Of a stretch of 64,000 nucleotides of DNA, positions 42,231 through 50,260 are shown in pieces. The notes beneath the pieces are model-generated. The model saw nothing but the letters and a program-made list of their open reading frames with translations, was not told the DNA's origin and ran no database searches. Source of the stretch: Caulobacteraceae bacterium UBA3198. GTDB lineage: Bacteria > Pseudomonadota > Alphaproteobacteria > Caulobacterales > Caulobacteraceae. How positions within the stretch are numbered: position 1 is the first letter of the stretch; each line of letters starts with the position of its first letter. The translations under genes and the position numbers were made by a program. The stretch covers positions 394,315 through 458,314 of the forward strand of contig DEWY01000015.1 of NCBI GenBank assembly GCA_002363865.1, in the 5' to 3' direction.

Positions 42231-43652
42231 TTAAAGACGGAAGTTGGCGGTCACCGGCTGGCCGTTGCGCTGGATGGTCACCTGCCAGGCGCCGGTCTCG
42301 GCCCCGGCCGCCGCAGCGGCGGTCAGGTCGCGGACATTGCGAATCTCCCGGCCATTGACGCTCCGGATCATGTCGCCGGGACGCAGGCCGGCGTTCATGG
42401 AGAAGCCGCGGCCGACGCGGATCACCATCACCCCCGGACCCTGGAAGGGATCGACGCCGAGTTCGTCGGCCAGGGCTGGCGACAGATTGACCACGGTGGC
42501 GCCGTCGAAGGGATTGCGGCCGCTGAGCACCTGCTCATCTCGGGCCGGCGTGGCGGGCGGGGCCTCGGCGCGCAGGTTGAGCGTGGCGGTGGTTCCGTTT
42601 TCACGACGGACACCCAGCCGCAGGGTCTCGCCCAGCCGCCTTGTGCCGACCGCATAGTTCAGGCCGCCGACGTCGCTGACCGCCTGGTCATCGACGCTGA
42701 GGATGACATCGCCCTGACGCAGGCCCGCGCGCGCCGCCGCGGCGCCCGGCCAGATGTCGGCCACCAGCACGCCCTGCGGCGCGCTCATGCCGATGGAGCG
42801 GGCGATCTCGGCGGTGACGGTCTGGGTCCGAGCGCCCAGCCAGGGGCGCTCCACCCGCTGGCCGCCGCCCACGGCGGTTTCGACCACCCGCTTGACCATG
42901 GCCGCAGGCATGGCGAAGCCGACGCCGCTGGAGGTGCCCGAACGGGAGACGATGAAGCTGTTGATACCGATCAGGTCGCCGTCCATGTCCACCAGGGCGC
43001 CGCCGGAATTGCCCGGATTGATGGCCGCGTCGGTCTGGATGTAGCTGGCCGCCGCATCCCCGCTGGGATCAGCGGTGCGGTTGAGCGCCGAGATGATGCC
43101 ATTGGTCACCGTCTGGCCCACCCCGAACGGATTGCCGATGGCCAGGACCAGGTCGCCCACCTCGGCGTCGGTGGAGTCGTCGATGGCGAGCACCGGCAGG
43201 CGCTCCTCCCCCAGGTCGATCTGGAGCACGGCCAGGTCGGTGCGCTCGTCGGCCAGCAGCAGCTTGGCGGGGAACTCCCGACGGTCGGCCAGGGCGACGA
43301 TGATCTCCTGGCCGCCGGCCACCACGTGGTTGTTGGTGACGATCACCCCGTCAGCGCGGACGATGACGCCTGAGCCCAGGGAGCCTTCCACGCGACCGCG
43401 GGGCGCGCCGAGGCCAAACAGGTCCCAGAAGGGATCGGCCTGGCGGCGCACGATCCGGCGGGCCGAGATGTTGACCACGGCGGGCGCAGCCTTTTTCACC
43501 ACGGGGGCGAAGGAGGTCTTCATGTCTGCGGCGGTCTCCGGCGGGGACCGCGTCGGCTGGGCGAGCGCGGGCTGAGCCTCGCTGCGGCTGGCGGGATCGG
43601 TGCAGGCGGCCAGAAGGACCAGGGCCGGAAGAAGCAGACGTACGGCGCGCAT
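42231..43652 (-). CDS. Do/Deg-family serine protease, lipoprotein form
   Basis: 473-residue periplasmic serine protease with two PDZ domains. The catalytic triad is visible: His in IVTNNHVV, Asp in DERTDLAVLQID, Ser in AAINPGNSGGALVD. PDZ1 (about 270-365) contains ADIWPGAAAARAGLRQGDVI; PDZ2 (about 385-470) contains GRGFSMNAGLRPGDMIRSVNGREI. The signal ends in lipobox L-A-A-C (about residue 16), so unlike classical soluble DegP/DegQ it is predicted to be membrane-anchored. ATG 43652 was chosen since it begins the signal peptide. It lies downstream of the MFS gene on the same strand. Confidence 0.92.
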   Translation of the reverse strand: MRAVRLLLPALVLLAACTDPASRSEAQPALAQPTRSPPETAADMKTSFAPVVKKAAPAVVNISARRIVRRQADPFWDLFGLGAPRGRVEGSLGSGVIVRADGVIVTNNHVVAGGQEIIVALADRREFPAKLLLADERTDLAVLQIDLGEERLPVLAIDDSTDAEVGDLVLAIGNPFGVGQTVTNGIISALNRTADPSGDAAASYIQTDAAINPGNSGGALVDMDGDLIGINSFIVSRSGTSSGVGFAMPAAMVKRVVETAVGGGQRVERPWLGARTQTVTAEIARSIGMSAPQGVLVADIWPGAAAARAGLRQGDVILSVDDQAVSDVGGLNYAVGTRRLGETLRLGVRRENGTTATLNLRAEAPPATPARDEQVLSGRNPFDGATVVNLSPALADELGVDPFQGPGVMVIRVGRGFSMNAGLRPGDMIRSVNGREIRNVRDLTAAAAAGAETGAWQVTIQRNGQPVTANFRL

Positions 43653-43718
43653 GGAGACTCCGTGGGACAGTCGGACCTCGCCGTTTGGCGAAGCTTTCGG
43701 GCGCAATGATGACACGCC

Positions 43719-45002
43719 CTATAGCACAGGCCTGGCTCGGGCGGCCGCGGGCGCCGTGGCGGGCGGCCTTGCGACCCGGGTTCCCAGGATCAGGGCGACC
43801 ACCAGCAGGGCCGAGGCCAGATAGATGGCCAGGCCCGGGGCCTGAAGCTGATCGGCATGGCGGATCGACCAGGCGAAGGTCAGGCCAAACAGGGCTGGCC
43901 CCGCCATGGAGGCGATGCCCTGCAGGCTCTGATTGGCGCCCTGCAGCTGGCCCTGCTGGTCCGGCGCCACGCGCCGGGTCATCAGGCCCTGGAGTCCCGG
44001 CATCAGGAAGTTCATCAGGGCGAAGACCGGCACGCCGGCGAGATAGAGCAGGCCTGTGGGCGCAAAGCCGTACCAGGCGAAACCGATCGCCCCCGCCGCC
44101 GCCCCCAGCATCAGGGCCCCGCGCTCGCCGATGCGGGCGACCACAGGCCCCACAAGCAGGGTCTGGACGACGACGCCCGCCACCCCGGTGGCCATCATGG
44201 CCAGACCCATGGTCGAGGGGCTCCAGCCATAGCGATAGCCGGTGTAGAGCACGAAGATGGCCGGCAGCACGGTGTGGGCGAGCTGGAACAGCAGGCCGAT
44301 GGTCGCCAGGCCCAGCAGGTCGGGGTGAGAGCGCAGCAGGCGAAGCGAGCCCAGGGGATTGGCTCGGGCCAGATCAAAGCTCTTGGTACGCCGCTCCGGC
44401 GGCAAGGATTCCGGCAGGACGAACAGGCCATAGAGCCCGTTCACCAGGGCGAGGCCCGCCGCCACATAGAAGGGCAGACGCAGGTCGATGTCGCCCAAGG
44501 CGCCGCCGACGGCTGGGCCGATCAGAAAGCCGAAGGAGAAGGCCGAGCCCATCCAGCCAAAGGCCTTGGCCCGGCCCTCCGGCGGGGTGACATCGGCTAC
44601 ATAGGCCCCGGCTGTGGCGAAGCTGGCCGCCGTCATGCCGTTGAGGATGCGCCCGACCAGCAGCCACATGAGGTTGGGCGCCACGGCGATGATGATGAAG
44701 TCGAGCGCCAAGCCGAAGATGGAGACCAGCAGCACCGGCCGACGGCCGATCCGGTCCGACAGGAGGCCGAGCAGCGGCCCGCAGATGAACTGCATGGCGC
44801 CCCAGGTCACGGCGAACACGACGTTCCACTCGGCGGCCTGGGCGGTGTCGCCGCCGGTGAAGGCCTTGATGAGGTTGGGCAGGACCGGGATGATCAGGCC
44901 AAACGAGATGCTGTTCATCAGCGCCGTGGCGAAGATGAAGCCGAAGGCCGCCCGCCCACTCCGCCGCGGGCCGCCGGCCGCCCCCTCGCCGATCACCGCC
45001 AT
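43719..45002 (-). CDS. MFS transporter, TetA-like (TCR/Tet family)
   Basis: 427-residue 12-helix drug:proton antiporter-type protein. The family signatures are FGLIIPVLPNLIKAFTGG in helix 1, GPLLGLLSDRIGRRPVLLVS (motif A), GRILNGMTAASFATAGAYVADVTPPEGRAKAFGWMGSAFSFGFLIGPAVGGALG (motif C region) and the second-half MTRRVAPDQQGQLQGANQSLQGIASMAGP. These match the Tet(A)/TCR class, but chromosomal relatives often export other compounds. ATG 45002 has GGAG upstream. No adjacent tetR-type repressor is present. Confidence 0.91.
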   Translation of the reverse strand: MAVIGEGAAGGPRRSGRAAFGFIFATALMNSISFGLIIPVLPNLIKAFTGGDTAQAAEWNVVFAVTWGAMQFICGPLLGLLSDRIGRRPVLLVSIFGLALDFIIIAVAPNLMWLLVGRILNGMTAASFATAGAYVADVTPPEGRAKAFGWMGSAFSFGFLIGPAVGGALGDIDLRLPFYVAAGLALVNGLYGLFVLPESLPPERRTKSFDLARANPLGSLRLLRSHPDLLGLATIGLLFQLAHTVLPAIFVLYTGYRYGWSPSTMGLAMMATGVAGVVVQTLLVGPVVARIGERGALMLGAAAGAIGFAWYGFAPTGLLYLAGVPVFALMNFLMPGLQGLMTRRVAPDQQGQLQGANQSLQGIASMAGPALFGLTFAWSIRHADQLQAPGLAIYLASALLVVALILGTRVARPPATAPAAARARPVL

Positions 45003-45047
45003 CTCACGCTCCCCCCGGACCCTCTAGAAACAAAAGCGGAACGATCC

Positions 45048-45521
45048 CTACGCCTGAGCGGCGTGGTCGTCCAGGCTCGCCAGTTGGCTGCGCCACCATT
45101 CGGCCAGGCGCATCTGTAGCGCCTGATCGGGGAAACCATGCCGCGCCGCGCTCTCGGTAGGAACCCGTGTGAAGCCCCGATGCTCGATGCTGACCCGGGT
45201 CTCGCCGCCGACCAGCTCGAAGCACGCTTCCACTTCGGTGTGCAGGTCCGGCGGGAAGGTCGCCTGGCGCCAGGAAAAGACCAGCCGATGGGGCGGCGCC
45301 CAGGTCACAATCCGGCCGATCTCGAACACCTTGCCGTTCGCCAGCGTCTCGGTCAGGCGGCCGCCCTCTCCGGCTTCAAACGCCAATCGCCCTAGCGCGC
45401 GCGGCGTGGTCTGGAACAGCGGGCTTGGCCGCCACCAGAGACCAATCTCATCGACAAAGGCCTGAAAGGCGCGCTCCGGCGAGGCCTTCACCCGCAGCGC
45501 CACATAGACCTTGGACGTCAT
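45048..45521 (-). CDS. SRPBCC/AHSA1-domain protein
   Basis: 157-residue START-like ligand-binding protein of the activator-of-Hsp90-ATPase homologue type: YVALRVKASPERAFQAFVDEIGLWWRPSPLF, GEGGRLTETLANGKVFEIGRIVTWAPPHRLVFSWR, ETRVSIEHRGFTRVP. Such proteins are often paired with ArsR-type regulators, and here it overlaps the ArsR stop by 4 nt (ATGA). It is third in the operon VOC-ArsR-SRPBCC. The ligand is unknown. Confidence 0.9.
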   Translation of the reverse strand: MTSKVYVALRVKASPERAFQAFVDEIGLWWRPSPLFQTTPRALGRLAFEAGEGGRLTETLANGKVFEIGRIVTWAPPHRLVFSWRQATFPPDLHTEVEACFELVGGETRVSIEHRGFTRVPTESAARHGFPDQALQMRLAEWWRSQLASLDDHAAQA

Positions 45522-45844
45522 GCGTCGGACTCTAGGTGGGCCTTGAACGCCTCAAGCTGAGCGCTCCACAGGGCCTCGCTCTCCTGCAGCCAGGTCATCA
45601 GCTCCGACATCGGTTCGTGACGCAGGGCGTAGATCCGCACCCGGGCGTCGAAGCCGGGGTGGGAGTCCTCCACCAGGCCGCTTTCGCGCAGGGTCTTCAG
45701 ATGGCGGCTCATGGCCGGGGCCGACAGGCCCACGGCCCTGGCCAGCTCGCCGGCCTGGCGGGGCCCTTCCCTCAAGAGTTCGATCACCCGACGACGATGG
45801 GGGTCGGCCAGGGCGGCCAGGGTGCGATCCAGCACCGCGATCAT
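45518..45844 (-). CDS. ArsR-family winged-helix transcriptional regulator
   Basis: 108-residue DNA-binding protein: LDRTLAALADPHRRRVIELLREGPRQAGELARAVGLSAPAMSRHLKTLRESGLVEDSHPGFDARVRIYAL, a standard ArsR helix-turn-helix and wing, then a helix with the LQESEALWSAQLEAFKAHLE pattern found in the ArsR/SRPBCC pairs. It lacks the cysteines of metal-sensing ArsR. ATG 45844 overlaps the VOC stop (ATGA), favouring this start over 45892. It probably regulates its own operon. Confidence 0.93.
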   Translation of the reverse strand: MIAVLDRTLAALADPHRRRVIELLREGPRQAGELARAVGLSAPAMSRHLKTLRESGLVEDSHPGFDARVRIYALRHEPMSELMTWLQESEALWSAQLEAFKAHLESDA

Positions 45845-46794
45845 CGGGTCGAGGGGCGCTGCGTGGTGGACGTGCCAAGTTCGGCGTCCCACTGGGCAGG
45901 GCTCATCGGCGCCACGGTCTGGCCGAAGGACCAGACATGGCCTTCCAGGTCCAGCGCCAGATAGGTGCGGTCCCCATAGGCCTGGGTCTCCAGGGGGCGG
46001 ATGATCTCCGCCCCGGCCGCCACGGCGCGGGCGTGATGGGCGTCGATGTCGGAGGCGAGCTGCAGATGAACGGTCTGGGTGTTGCGCCCCTGGACATCGG
46101 CCGGCGTTGCGTGGCGGTCGGACCAGGCACGGGACACGCCGATGGTCTGGCCGCGAAAGCTCATCTCGGCATGGACGAGGCCACCCCCATCATCGGTCAC
46201 ATAGATCTTCGGCTCCAGCCCGAAGGCGGTCTCCAGCCAGGCATAGGCGGCCTTGGGATCACGGTAGGAGACATAGGGGGTGACGGGGGAACGCGCCGCC
46301 TCGGCAGATGGTCGGCTCTCCCCGCCAACCGCGTAGATGAGGCCCGTGGCGGCGGTGATCTCAGCCGGACTGACCGTCCGCCGGGGCTGGCTGAAATTCC
46401 AGACATGGCCTTCCAGGTCCAGACAGCGGTAGGTGCGATCCCCGTAGAACTCGTCCTGCGGGGCCTGGGTGATCTGGGCGCCGGCCAGGCGGGCGCGGTC
46501 ACAGTGCTGGTCGATGTCGATCTGAAGCGGAAGCTCGATCCGGCAGAACTGAGTCCCCTGCTCCCCCAGCCCGCCAGGGCTCCGCATCCGGGCGGGCCCC
46601 AGGACGCCGCCCTCCCATTCGCCAGCGATTCCCAGCTTCACCCCGCAAAGCTCCATCTCCGCATGGGCCAACCGTCCCTCGGCATCGGTCAGCAGGACGG
46701 CGGTCTCGAAGCCGAACGCCGCCGACAGCCAGTCCAGGGCGGCCTGGGGGTCCCGGTAGAAAGCCACGGCGGTCAGCTGGGCCTGGGCGGTCAT
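45841..46794 (-). CDS. Tandem VOC-domain (glyoxalase/bleomycin-type) protein
   Basis: 317 residues made of two homologous vicinal-oxygen-chelate halves (about 5-140 and 165-300). Each half carries a YRDPKAAYAWLETAFGLE/FYRDPQAALDWLSAAFGFE-type start and a near-identical GDRTY-LDLEGHVWNFSQ/GDRTYLALDLEGHVWSFGQ end, so the gene arose by internal duplication. The metal or ligand chemistry is not clear. It heads the operon VOC-ArsR-SRPBCC and is preceded by an AT-rich promoter region (about 46800-46860). Such trios often encode uncharacterised antibiotic- or metabolite-binding functions. Confidence 0.88.
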   Translation of the reverse strand: MTAQAQLTAVAFYRDPQAALDWLSAAFGFETAVLLTDAEGRLAHAEMELCGVKLGIAGEWEGGVLGPARMRSPGGLGEQGTQFCRIELPLQIDIDQHCDRARLAGAQITQAPQDEFYGDRTYRCLDLEGHVWNFSQPRRTVSPAEITAATGLIYAVGGESRPSAEAARSPVTPYVSYRDPKAAYAWLETAFGLEPKIYVTDDGGGLVHAEMSFRGQTIGVSRAWSDRHATPADVQGRNTQTVHLQLASDIDAHHARAVAAGAEIIRPLETQAYGDRTYLALDLEGHVWSFGQTVAPMSPAQWDAELGTSTTQRPSTR

Positions 46795-46799
46795 CGGGT

Positions 46800-46859
46800 C
46801 GTCCTCAGCATGTTGTCATTTTCTGCAATATTTCTCTCATTTCATAACTATCTGGTCAA
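46800..46859 (-). promoter_or_regulatory. AT-rich promoter region of the VOC-ArsR-SRPBCC operon
   Basis: This 60-bp gap is strikingly AT-rich for the window (TTATGAAATGAGAGAAATATT on the minus strand). It contains TTGACC (46859-46854) as a likely -35. The -10 cannot be fixed. ArsR regulators bind such regions near the start site; no clear dyad is seen. Confidence 0.4.
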
Positions 46860-46878
46860 GCCCCAGCAGGCGACCATG

Positions 46879-46909
46879 AAAAAACCCCCGGGCGTCGCCA
46901 CCCGGGGGT
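46879..46909 (-). terminator. Rho-independent terminator after rplQ
   Basis: ACCCCCGGG and CCCGGGGGT (46884-46892 and 46901-46909) form a perfect 9-bp stem around an 8-nt loop. On the minus strand it is followed by TTTTT, about 30 nt past the rplQ stop. It ends the ribosomal protein cluster. Confidence 0.93.
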
Positions 46910-46937
46910 CTTCTGATTCAAAGCGCTGGAGGGGACC

Positions 46938-47351
46938 TTAGTCCTCGCCGTAGGCCTCAGGCTTGGGGCCGCTGTCCTTGCCCTTTTCGGACGGATCGCG
47001 GTCCACAAACTCGATCACGGCCAGCGGAGCGTTGTCGCCGTAGCGATAGCCGGCCTTGAGCACGCGGATATAGCCGCCGTTGCGGGCGCTGTAGCGCGGG
47101 CCCAGGGTGGAGAACAGCTTACCCACCTGTTCCACGTCGCGGACGCGGCTGATGGCGATACGACGGGCGTGCAGGTCGCCGCGCTTGGCCAGGGTCACCA
47201 GCTTCTCGACGAAGGGACGCAGTTCCTTCGCCTTGGGCAGGGTGGTCACGATCTGCTCGTGCTTGATCAGGCTGGCGGCCATATTGGCGAACATGGCGGT
47301 CCGGTGGGCGCTGGTGCGGCCCAGCTTACGGTGCGCATAACCGTGACGCAT
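46938..47351 (-). CDS. rplQ: 50S ribosomal protein L17
   Basis: 137 residues. It starts MRHGYAHRKLGRTSAHRTAMFANMAASLIKHEQIVTTLPKAKELRPFVEKLVTLAKRG, a canonical L17 N-terminus, with the IGG-like RYSARNGGYIRVLKAGYRYGDNAPLAVIEFVDRD core and a short charged tail typical of alphaproteobacteria. It is the last gene of the alpha operon and has its own terminator. It is separated from rpoA by 181 bp, which hold two hairpins. Confidence 0.99.
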   Translation of the reverse strand: MRHGYAHRKLGRTSAHRTAMFANMAASLIKHEQIVTTLPKAKELRPFVEKLVTLAKRGDLHARRIAISRVRDVEQVGKLFSTLGPRYSARNGGYIRVLKAGYRYGDNAPLAVIEFVDRDPSEKGKDSGPKPEAYGED

Positions 47352-47495
47352 AAGTGTCTCTCCTGGGCTTACCGCCCGCCTGGCGCGCCCGCTTCTGTGG
47401 GGCGACGCCGTGTCTCACCAATCCCAGCCTGCTCCCGCCTGGGTCATTACGAAGCGCCGAGCCCCTCCACCGCTGGTGCGGCTTCCCGGGAGCCT

Positions 47496-47511
47496 GGCCG
47501 CCGAAGCGGCC
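47496..47511 (-). other. UUCG-tetraloop hairpin after rpoA
   Basis: On the minus strand GGCCGC-TTCG-GCGGCC forms a 6-bp stem with an exceptionally stable UUCG loop, 22 nt past the rpoA stop. No U-run follows. It probably shields the rpoA mRNA end or marks processing between rpoA and rplQ. Confidence 0.5.
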
Positions 47512-47532
47512 CGAAGTCAGCGCGGATAGGGA

Positions 47533-48549
47533 TTACATCTGGTCTTCGAACTTCTTGGCGAGGTCTTCGATGTTCTCCGGCGGCCAGTTGGGCACATCCA
47601 TGCCCAAGTGCAGCGCCATGCCGGCGAGGACTTCCTTGATCTCGTTCAGCGACTTGCGGCCGAAGTTCGGGGTGCGGAGCATCTCGGCTTCGGTCTTCTG
47701 GATCAGGTCGCCGATATAGACGATGTTGTCGTTCTTCAGGCAGTTGGCCGAACGGACCGACAGCTCGAGCTCGTCGACCTTCTTCAGCAGGGCCGGGTTG
47801 AACGGCAGTTCCGGCTTGGCCTCGCCTTCGACCTTCTTCTTCGGCTCTTCGAAGGTGATGAAGATCTGCAGCTGGTCCTGAAGGATGCGGGCGGCGTAGG
47901 CCACCGCGTCAACGGGGCTGACCGCGCCGTTGGTCTCCACTTCCATGATCAGCTTGTCATAGTCGAGGCTCTGGCCCTGGCGGGTGGGCTCGACTCGGTA
48001 GGCGACGCGCTTGACCGGCGAATAGAGGGCGTCCACGGCGATCAGGCCGATGGGGGCGTCCTCGGGGCGGTTCATCTCGGCCGGGACATAGCCCTTGCCG
48101 GTCTGCACGATGAACTCCATGCGCACATTGGCGCCGTCGTCCAGGGTGCATAGGACGTGGTCGGGATTGAGGATCTCGATGTCCGAGGGGGTCTCGATCT
48201 GACCAGCGGTCACCACGCCCGGGCCTGTGGCGCGCAGGGTCATGCGCTTGGGGCCTTCGGCGTGCATGCGCACGGCCAGTTGCTTGATGTTCAGCACGAT
48301 GTCGACGACATCCTCGCGGACGCCTTCGAGGGAGGAGAACTCGTGGACGACGCCGTCGATCTGGACGGCGGACACAGCCGCGCCCTGAAGGGAGGAGAGC
48401 AGCACGCGCCGCAGGCTGTTGCCCAGCGTCACACCAAAGCCGCGCTCGAGAGGTTCAGCGACGATGCGAGCCTTGCGGCTGGCGTCGGAACCGGTCTCGA
48501 TCTGCGGCTTTTCGGGACGGATGAGCTCGTTCCAGTTTCTTTCGATCAC
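47533..48549 (-). CDS. rpoA: RNA polymerase alpha subunit
   Basis: 338 residues: an N-terminal assembly domain (about 1-235: ERGFGVTLGNSLRRVLLSSLQGAAVSAVQIDGVVHEFSSLEGVREDVVDIVLNIK), a linker with VEGEAKPELPFNPALLKKVDELELSVRSANCLKN and the C-terminal DNA/activator-binding domain (about 255-335: IVYIGDLIQKTEAEMLRTPNFGRKSLNEIKEVLAGMALHLGM). Length is normal. It stands between rpsK and rplQ in the alpha operon. A Shine-Dalgarno-like GGGACAC precedes it. Confidence 0.99.
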   Translation of the reverse strand: MIERNWNELIRPEKPQIETGSDASRKARIVAEPLERGFGVTLGNSLRRVLLSSLQGAAVSAVQIDGVVHEFSSLEGVREDVVDIVLNIKQLAVRMHAEGPKRMTLRATGPGVVTAGQIETPSDIEILNPDHVLCTLDDGANVRMEFIVQTGKGYVPAEMNRPEDAPIGLIAVDALYSPVKRVAYRVEPTRQGQSLDYDKLIMEVETNGAVSPVDAVAYAARILQDQLQIFITFEEPKKKVEGEAKPELPFNPALLKKVDELELSVRSANCLKNDNIVYIGDLIQKTEAEMLRTPNFGRKSLNEIKEVLAGMALHLGMDVPNWPPENIEDLAKKFEDQM

Positions 48550-48624
48550 GGATGGGTGTCCCTAAACGCAGGATCGCCGGCCGCGAAACGCGGGCCGGCG
48601 TTGGGGGATGCGAAACGCCAGTCC

Positions 48625-49014
48625 TTAGACTCGCCGGCGCTTGGGCGGACGGCAGCCGTTGTGCGGAATCGGCGTCACATCACGGATGGTGGTGATGGTC
48701 ATGCCGACCGACTGCAGCGCCCGCAGCGCCGATTCCCGTCCCGAACCCGGGCCGGACACGTTCACTTCCAGGGTCTTGACGCCATGCTCGGCGGCCTTGC
48801 GGCCCGCGTCCTCGGCGGCCATCTGGGCGGCGTAGGGGGTCGACTTCCGCGAGCCCTTGAACCCCATCATCCCGGCCGACGACCAGGAGATGGTGTTCCC
48901 CTGCGCATCGGTGATCGTGATCATGGTGTTGTTGAACGAGGCGTTCACGTGCGCCACGCCGGAGGTGATGTTCTTGCGCTCACGCCGTTTGACGCGCGCC
49001 GGTTCTTTGGCCAT
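48625..49014 (-). CDS. rpsK: 30S ribosomal protein S11
   Basis: 129 residues with RRERKNITSGVAHVNASFNNTMITITDAQGNTISWSSAGMMGFKGSRKSTPYAAQMAAEDAGRKAAEHGVKTLEVNVSGPGSGRESALRALQ, the standard S11 core, and the C-terminal DVTPIPHNGCRPPKRRRV. It contacts the platform of the 30S. It lies 16 nt downstream of rpsM. Confidence 0.99.
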   Translation of the reverse strand: MAKEPARVKRRERKNITSGVAHVNASFNNTMITITDAQGNTISWSSAGMMGFKGSRKSTPYAAQMAAEDAGRKAAEHGVKTLEVNVSGPGSGRESALRALQSVGMTITTIRDVTPIPHNGCRPPKRRRV

Positions 49015-49030
49015 CGGCTAAGCTCTCTTA

Positions 49031-49399
49031 TTATTTCTTCTTGCCGGCGATCGGCTTGGCGGGGCCCTTGCGGGTGCGCGCATTGGTGTGGGTCCGCTGA
49101 CCACGGACCGGCAGGCCCTTGCGGTGGCGCAGGCCGCGATAGCAGGCCAGGTCCATCAAACGCTTGATGCTGACCGCCGTGTCACGGCGCAGATCGCCCT
49201 CGACAAGATAGTCGCGGTCGATGGTTTCACGGATTTGCAGCACCTCGGCGTCCGTCAGCTGGTTCACGCGCCGCGCGGGCTCGAGACCAACCTTCTGGAC
49301 AATTTCGGCGGCCTTGGCCTGACCGATGCCGTGGATGTACTGCAGCGCGATCACGACGCGCTTGTTAGTCGGAATGTTGACGCCTGCGATGCGGGCCAC
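49031..49399 (-). CDS. rpsM: 30S ribosomal protein S13
   Basis: 122 residues: MARIAGVNIPTNKRVVIALQYIHGIGQAKAAEIVQKVGLEPARRVNQLTDAEVLQIRETIDRDY, then RGLRHRKGLPVRGQRTHTNARTRKGPAKPIAGKKK, the canonical S13 with its basic tail at the subunit interface. It is the first gene of the alpha operon portion here. A 221-bp gap with its own promoter candidate separates it from adk. Confidence 0.99.
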   Translation of the reverse strand: MARIAGVNIPTNKRVVIALQYIHGIGQAKAAEIVQKVGLEPARRVNQLTDAEVLQIRETIDRDYLVEGDLRRDTAVSIKRLMDLACYRGLRHRKGLPVRGQRTHTNARTRKGPAKPIAGKKK

Positions 49400-49467
49400 T
49401 GGGGTAATCTCCTGGTCACGCAGAGATGCGCGAACGGCGCCTGGCGACCCTGAGGCTGCCGTGCGTC

Positions 49468-49488
49468 CTTCGCGCCCTTTCGCGGAAG
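49468..49488 (-). other. Leader hairpin upstream of rpsM
   Basis: On the minus strand CTTCCGCG-AAAGGG-CGCGAAG forms a 7-bp stem with one bulged C. It begins at about the predicted start site. It could be a ribosomal-protein-binding leader element, as S4 uses in the alpha operon of E. coli; that comparison is only by position. Confidence 0.35.
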
Positions 49489-49494
49489 CGCCCC

Positions 49495-49522
49495 GTTATA
49501 TGGATCGTTGCGTTTCCGTCAA
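49495..49522 (-). promoter_or_regulatory. Candidate promoter of the rpsM-rpsK-rpoA-rplQ operon
   Basis: On the minus strand TTGACG (49522-49517), a 16-bp spacer and TATAAC (49500-49495) form the best sigma-70-like match seen in this window. The predicted start near 49488 gives a leader of about 90 nt before rpsM. Confidence 0.65.
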
Positions 49523-49569
49523 TGGCGGAACGTCACATTTCTGTGGGTTCCGTTGGGCGAAGGTGAGAA

Positions 49570-49586
49570 CTCCGGGATCCCCGGAG
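49570..49586 (-). other. Hairpin after adk
   Basis: CTCCGGG and CCCGGAG form a perfect 7-bp stem with a 3-nt loop, 35 nt past the adk stop. On the minus strand it is followed by TTCTC, a poor U-tract. It may partly terminate adk transcription. Confidence 0.4.
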
Positions 49587-49620
49587 GCCTCGTAGAAGGG
49601 TTTTGCGGGCCGCCGCGTCC

Positions 49621-50193
49621 TTAGGACGCCGAGGCCCCCATGGCCCGGTCGATGGCCTGGGCCACCGCCTCGATCGTCTCCATGCCGTCCACCTCAACCA
49701 GTTTGTTCTGGCCTTGGTAGTAGGGCAGCAGGGGGGCGGTCTGTTCGTTATAGGCCCCGAGGCGAACCTTGAAGCTTTCGGGATTGTCGTCGGGACGGCC
49801 GGTCTCCGCATAGCGGGTGGCGATCCGTTCCATCAGAGCCTGGTCGTCAACCTTGAGTCGGATGACCAGGTCAATCTTGGCGCCGCGGCTGGCGAGCATG
49901 GCGTCGAGCGCCTGAGCCTGGGCCAGGGTCCGCGGGAAGCCGTCGAAGATCGCGCCGCCGGCCTTCTCGGCCTCTGGCAGGCGCTCCTCGATCAGGGCGA
50001 TGACGATCTCATCGGAGACCAGCTCGCCCCGCTGCATGATGCCCTCGACCCGCTTGCCGAGCTCCGAGCCCGAGCTGATCGCAGCACGCAGCATGTCGCC
50101 GGTGGAGAGCTGGACCATACCCTTCTCGCTCACCAGCCGCTTGGCCTGGGTGCCCTTCCCCGCCGCCGGCGGTCCGAACAGAATCAGATTCAT
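49621..50193 (-). CDS. adk: Adenylate kinase (short form)
   Basis: 190-residue enzyme interconverting ATP+AMP and 2 ADP. Motifs: MNLILFGPPAAGKGTQAKRL (P-loop), STGDMLRAAI, DGFPRTLAQAQALD, and a short lid R-x-A-E-T-G-R-P-D-D-N, so it is the short form without a zinc-binding LID insertion. It lies in the spc operon downstream of secY as in most alphaproteobacteria. Confidence 0.98.
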   Translation of the reverse strand: MNLILFGPPAAGKGTQAKRLVSEKGMVQLSTGDMLRAAISSGSELGKRVEGIMQRGELVSDEIVIALIEERLPEAEKAGGAIFDGFPRTLAQAQALDAMLASRGAKIDLVIRLKVDDQALMERIATRYAETGRPDDNPESFKVRLGAYNEQTAPLLPYYQGQNKLVEVDGMETIEAVAQAIDRAMGASAS

Positions 50194-50241
50194 TTCGAAA
50201 TACCTCCCCCACCGGCCTGAAATGGCGCGGCGTATGGCGAA

Positions 50242-50260
50242 CGGTCCTCCTTTAGGACCG
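50242..50260 (-). other. Hairpin over the secY stop codon
   Basis: CGGTCCT and AGGACCG form a perfect 7-bp stem with a 5-nt loop that includes the secY TAA. There is no U-tract. It sits 49 nt before the adk start. Confidence 0.35.
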
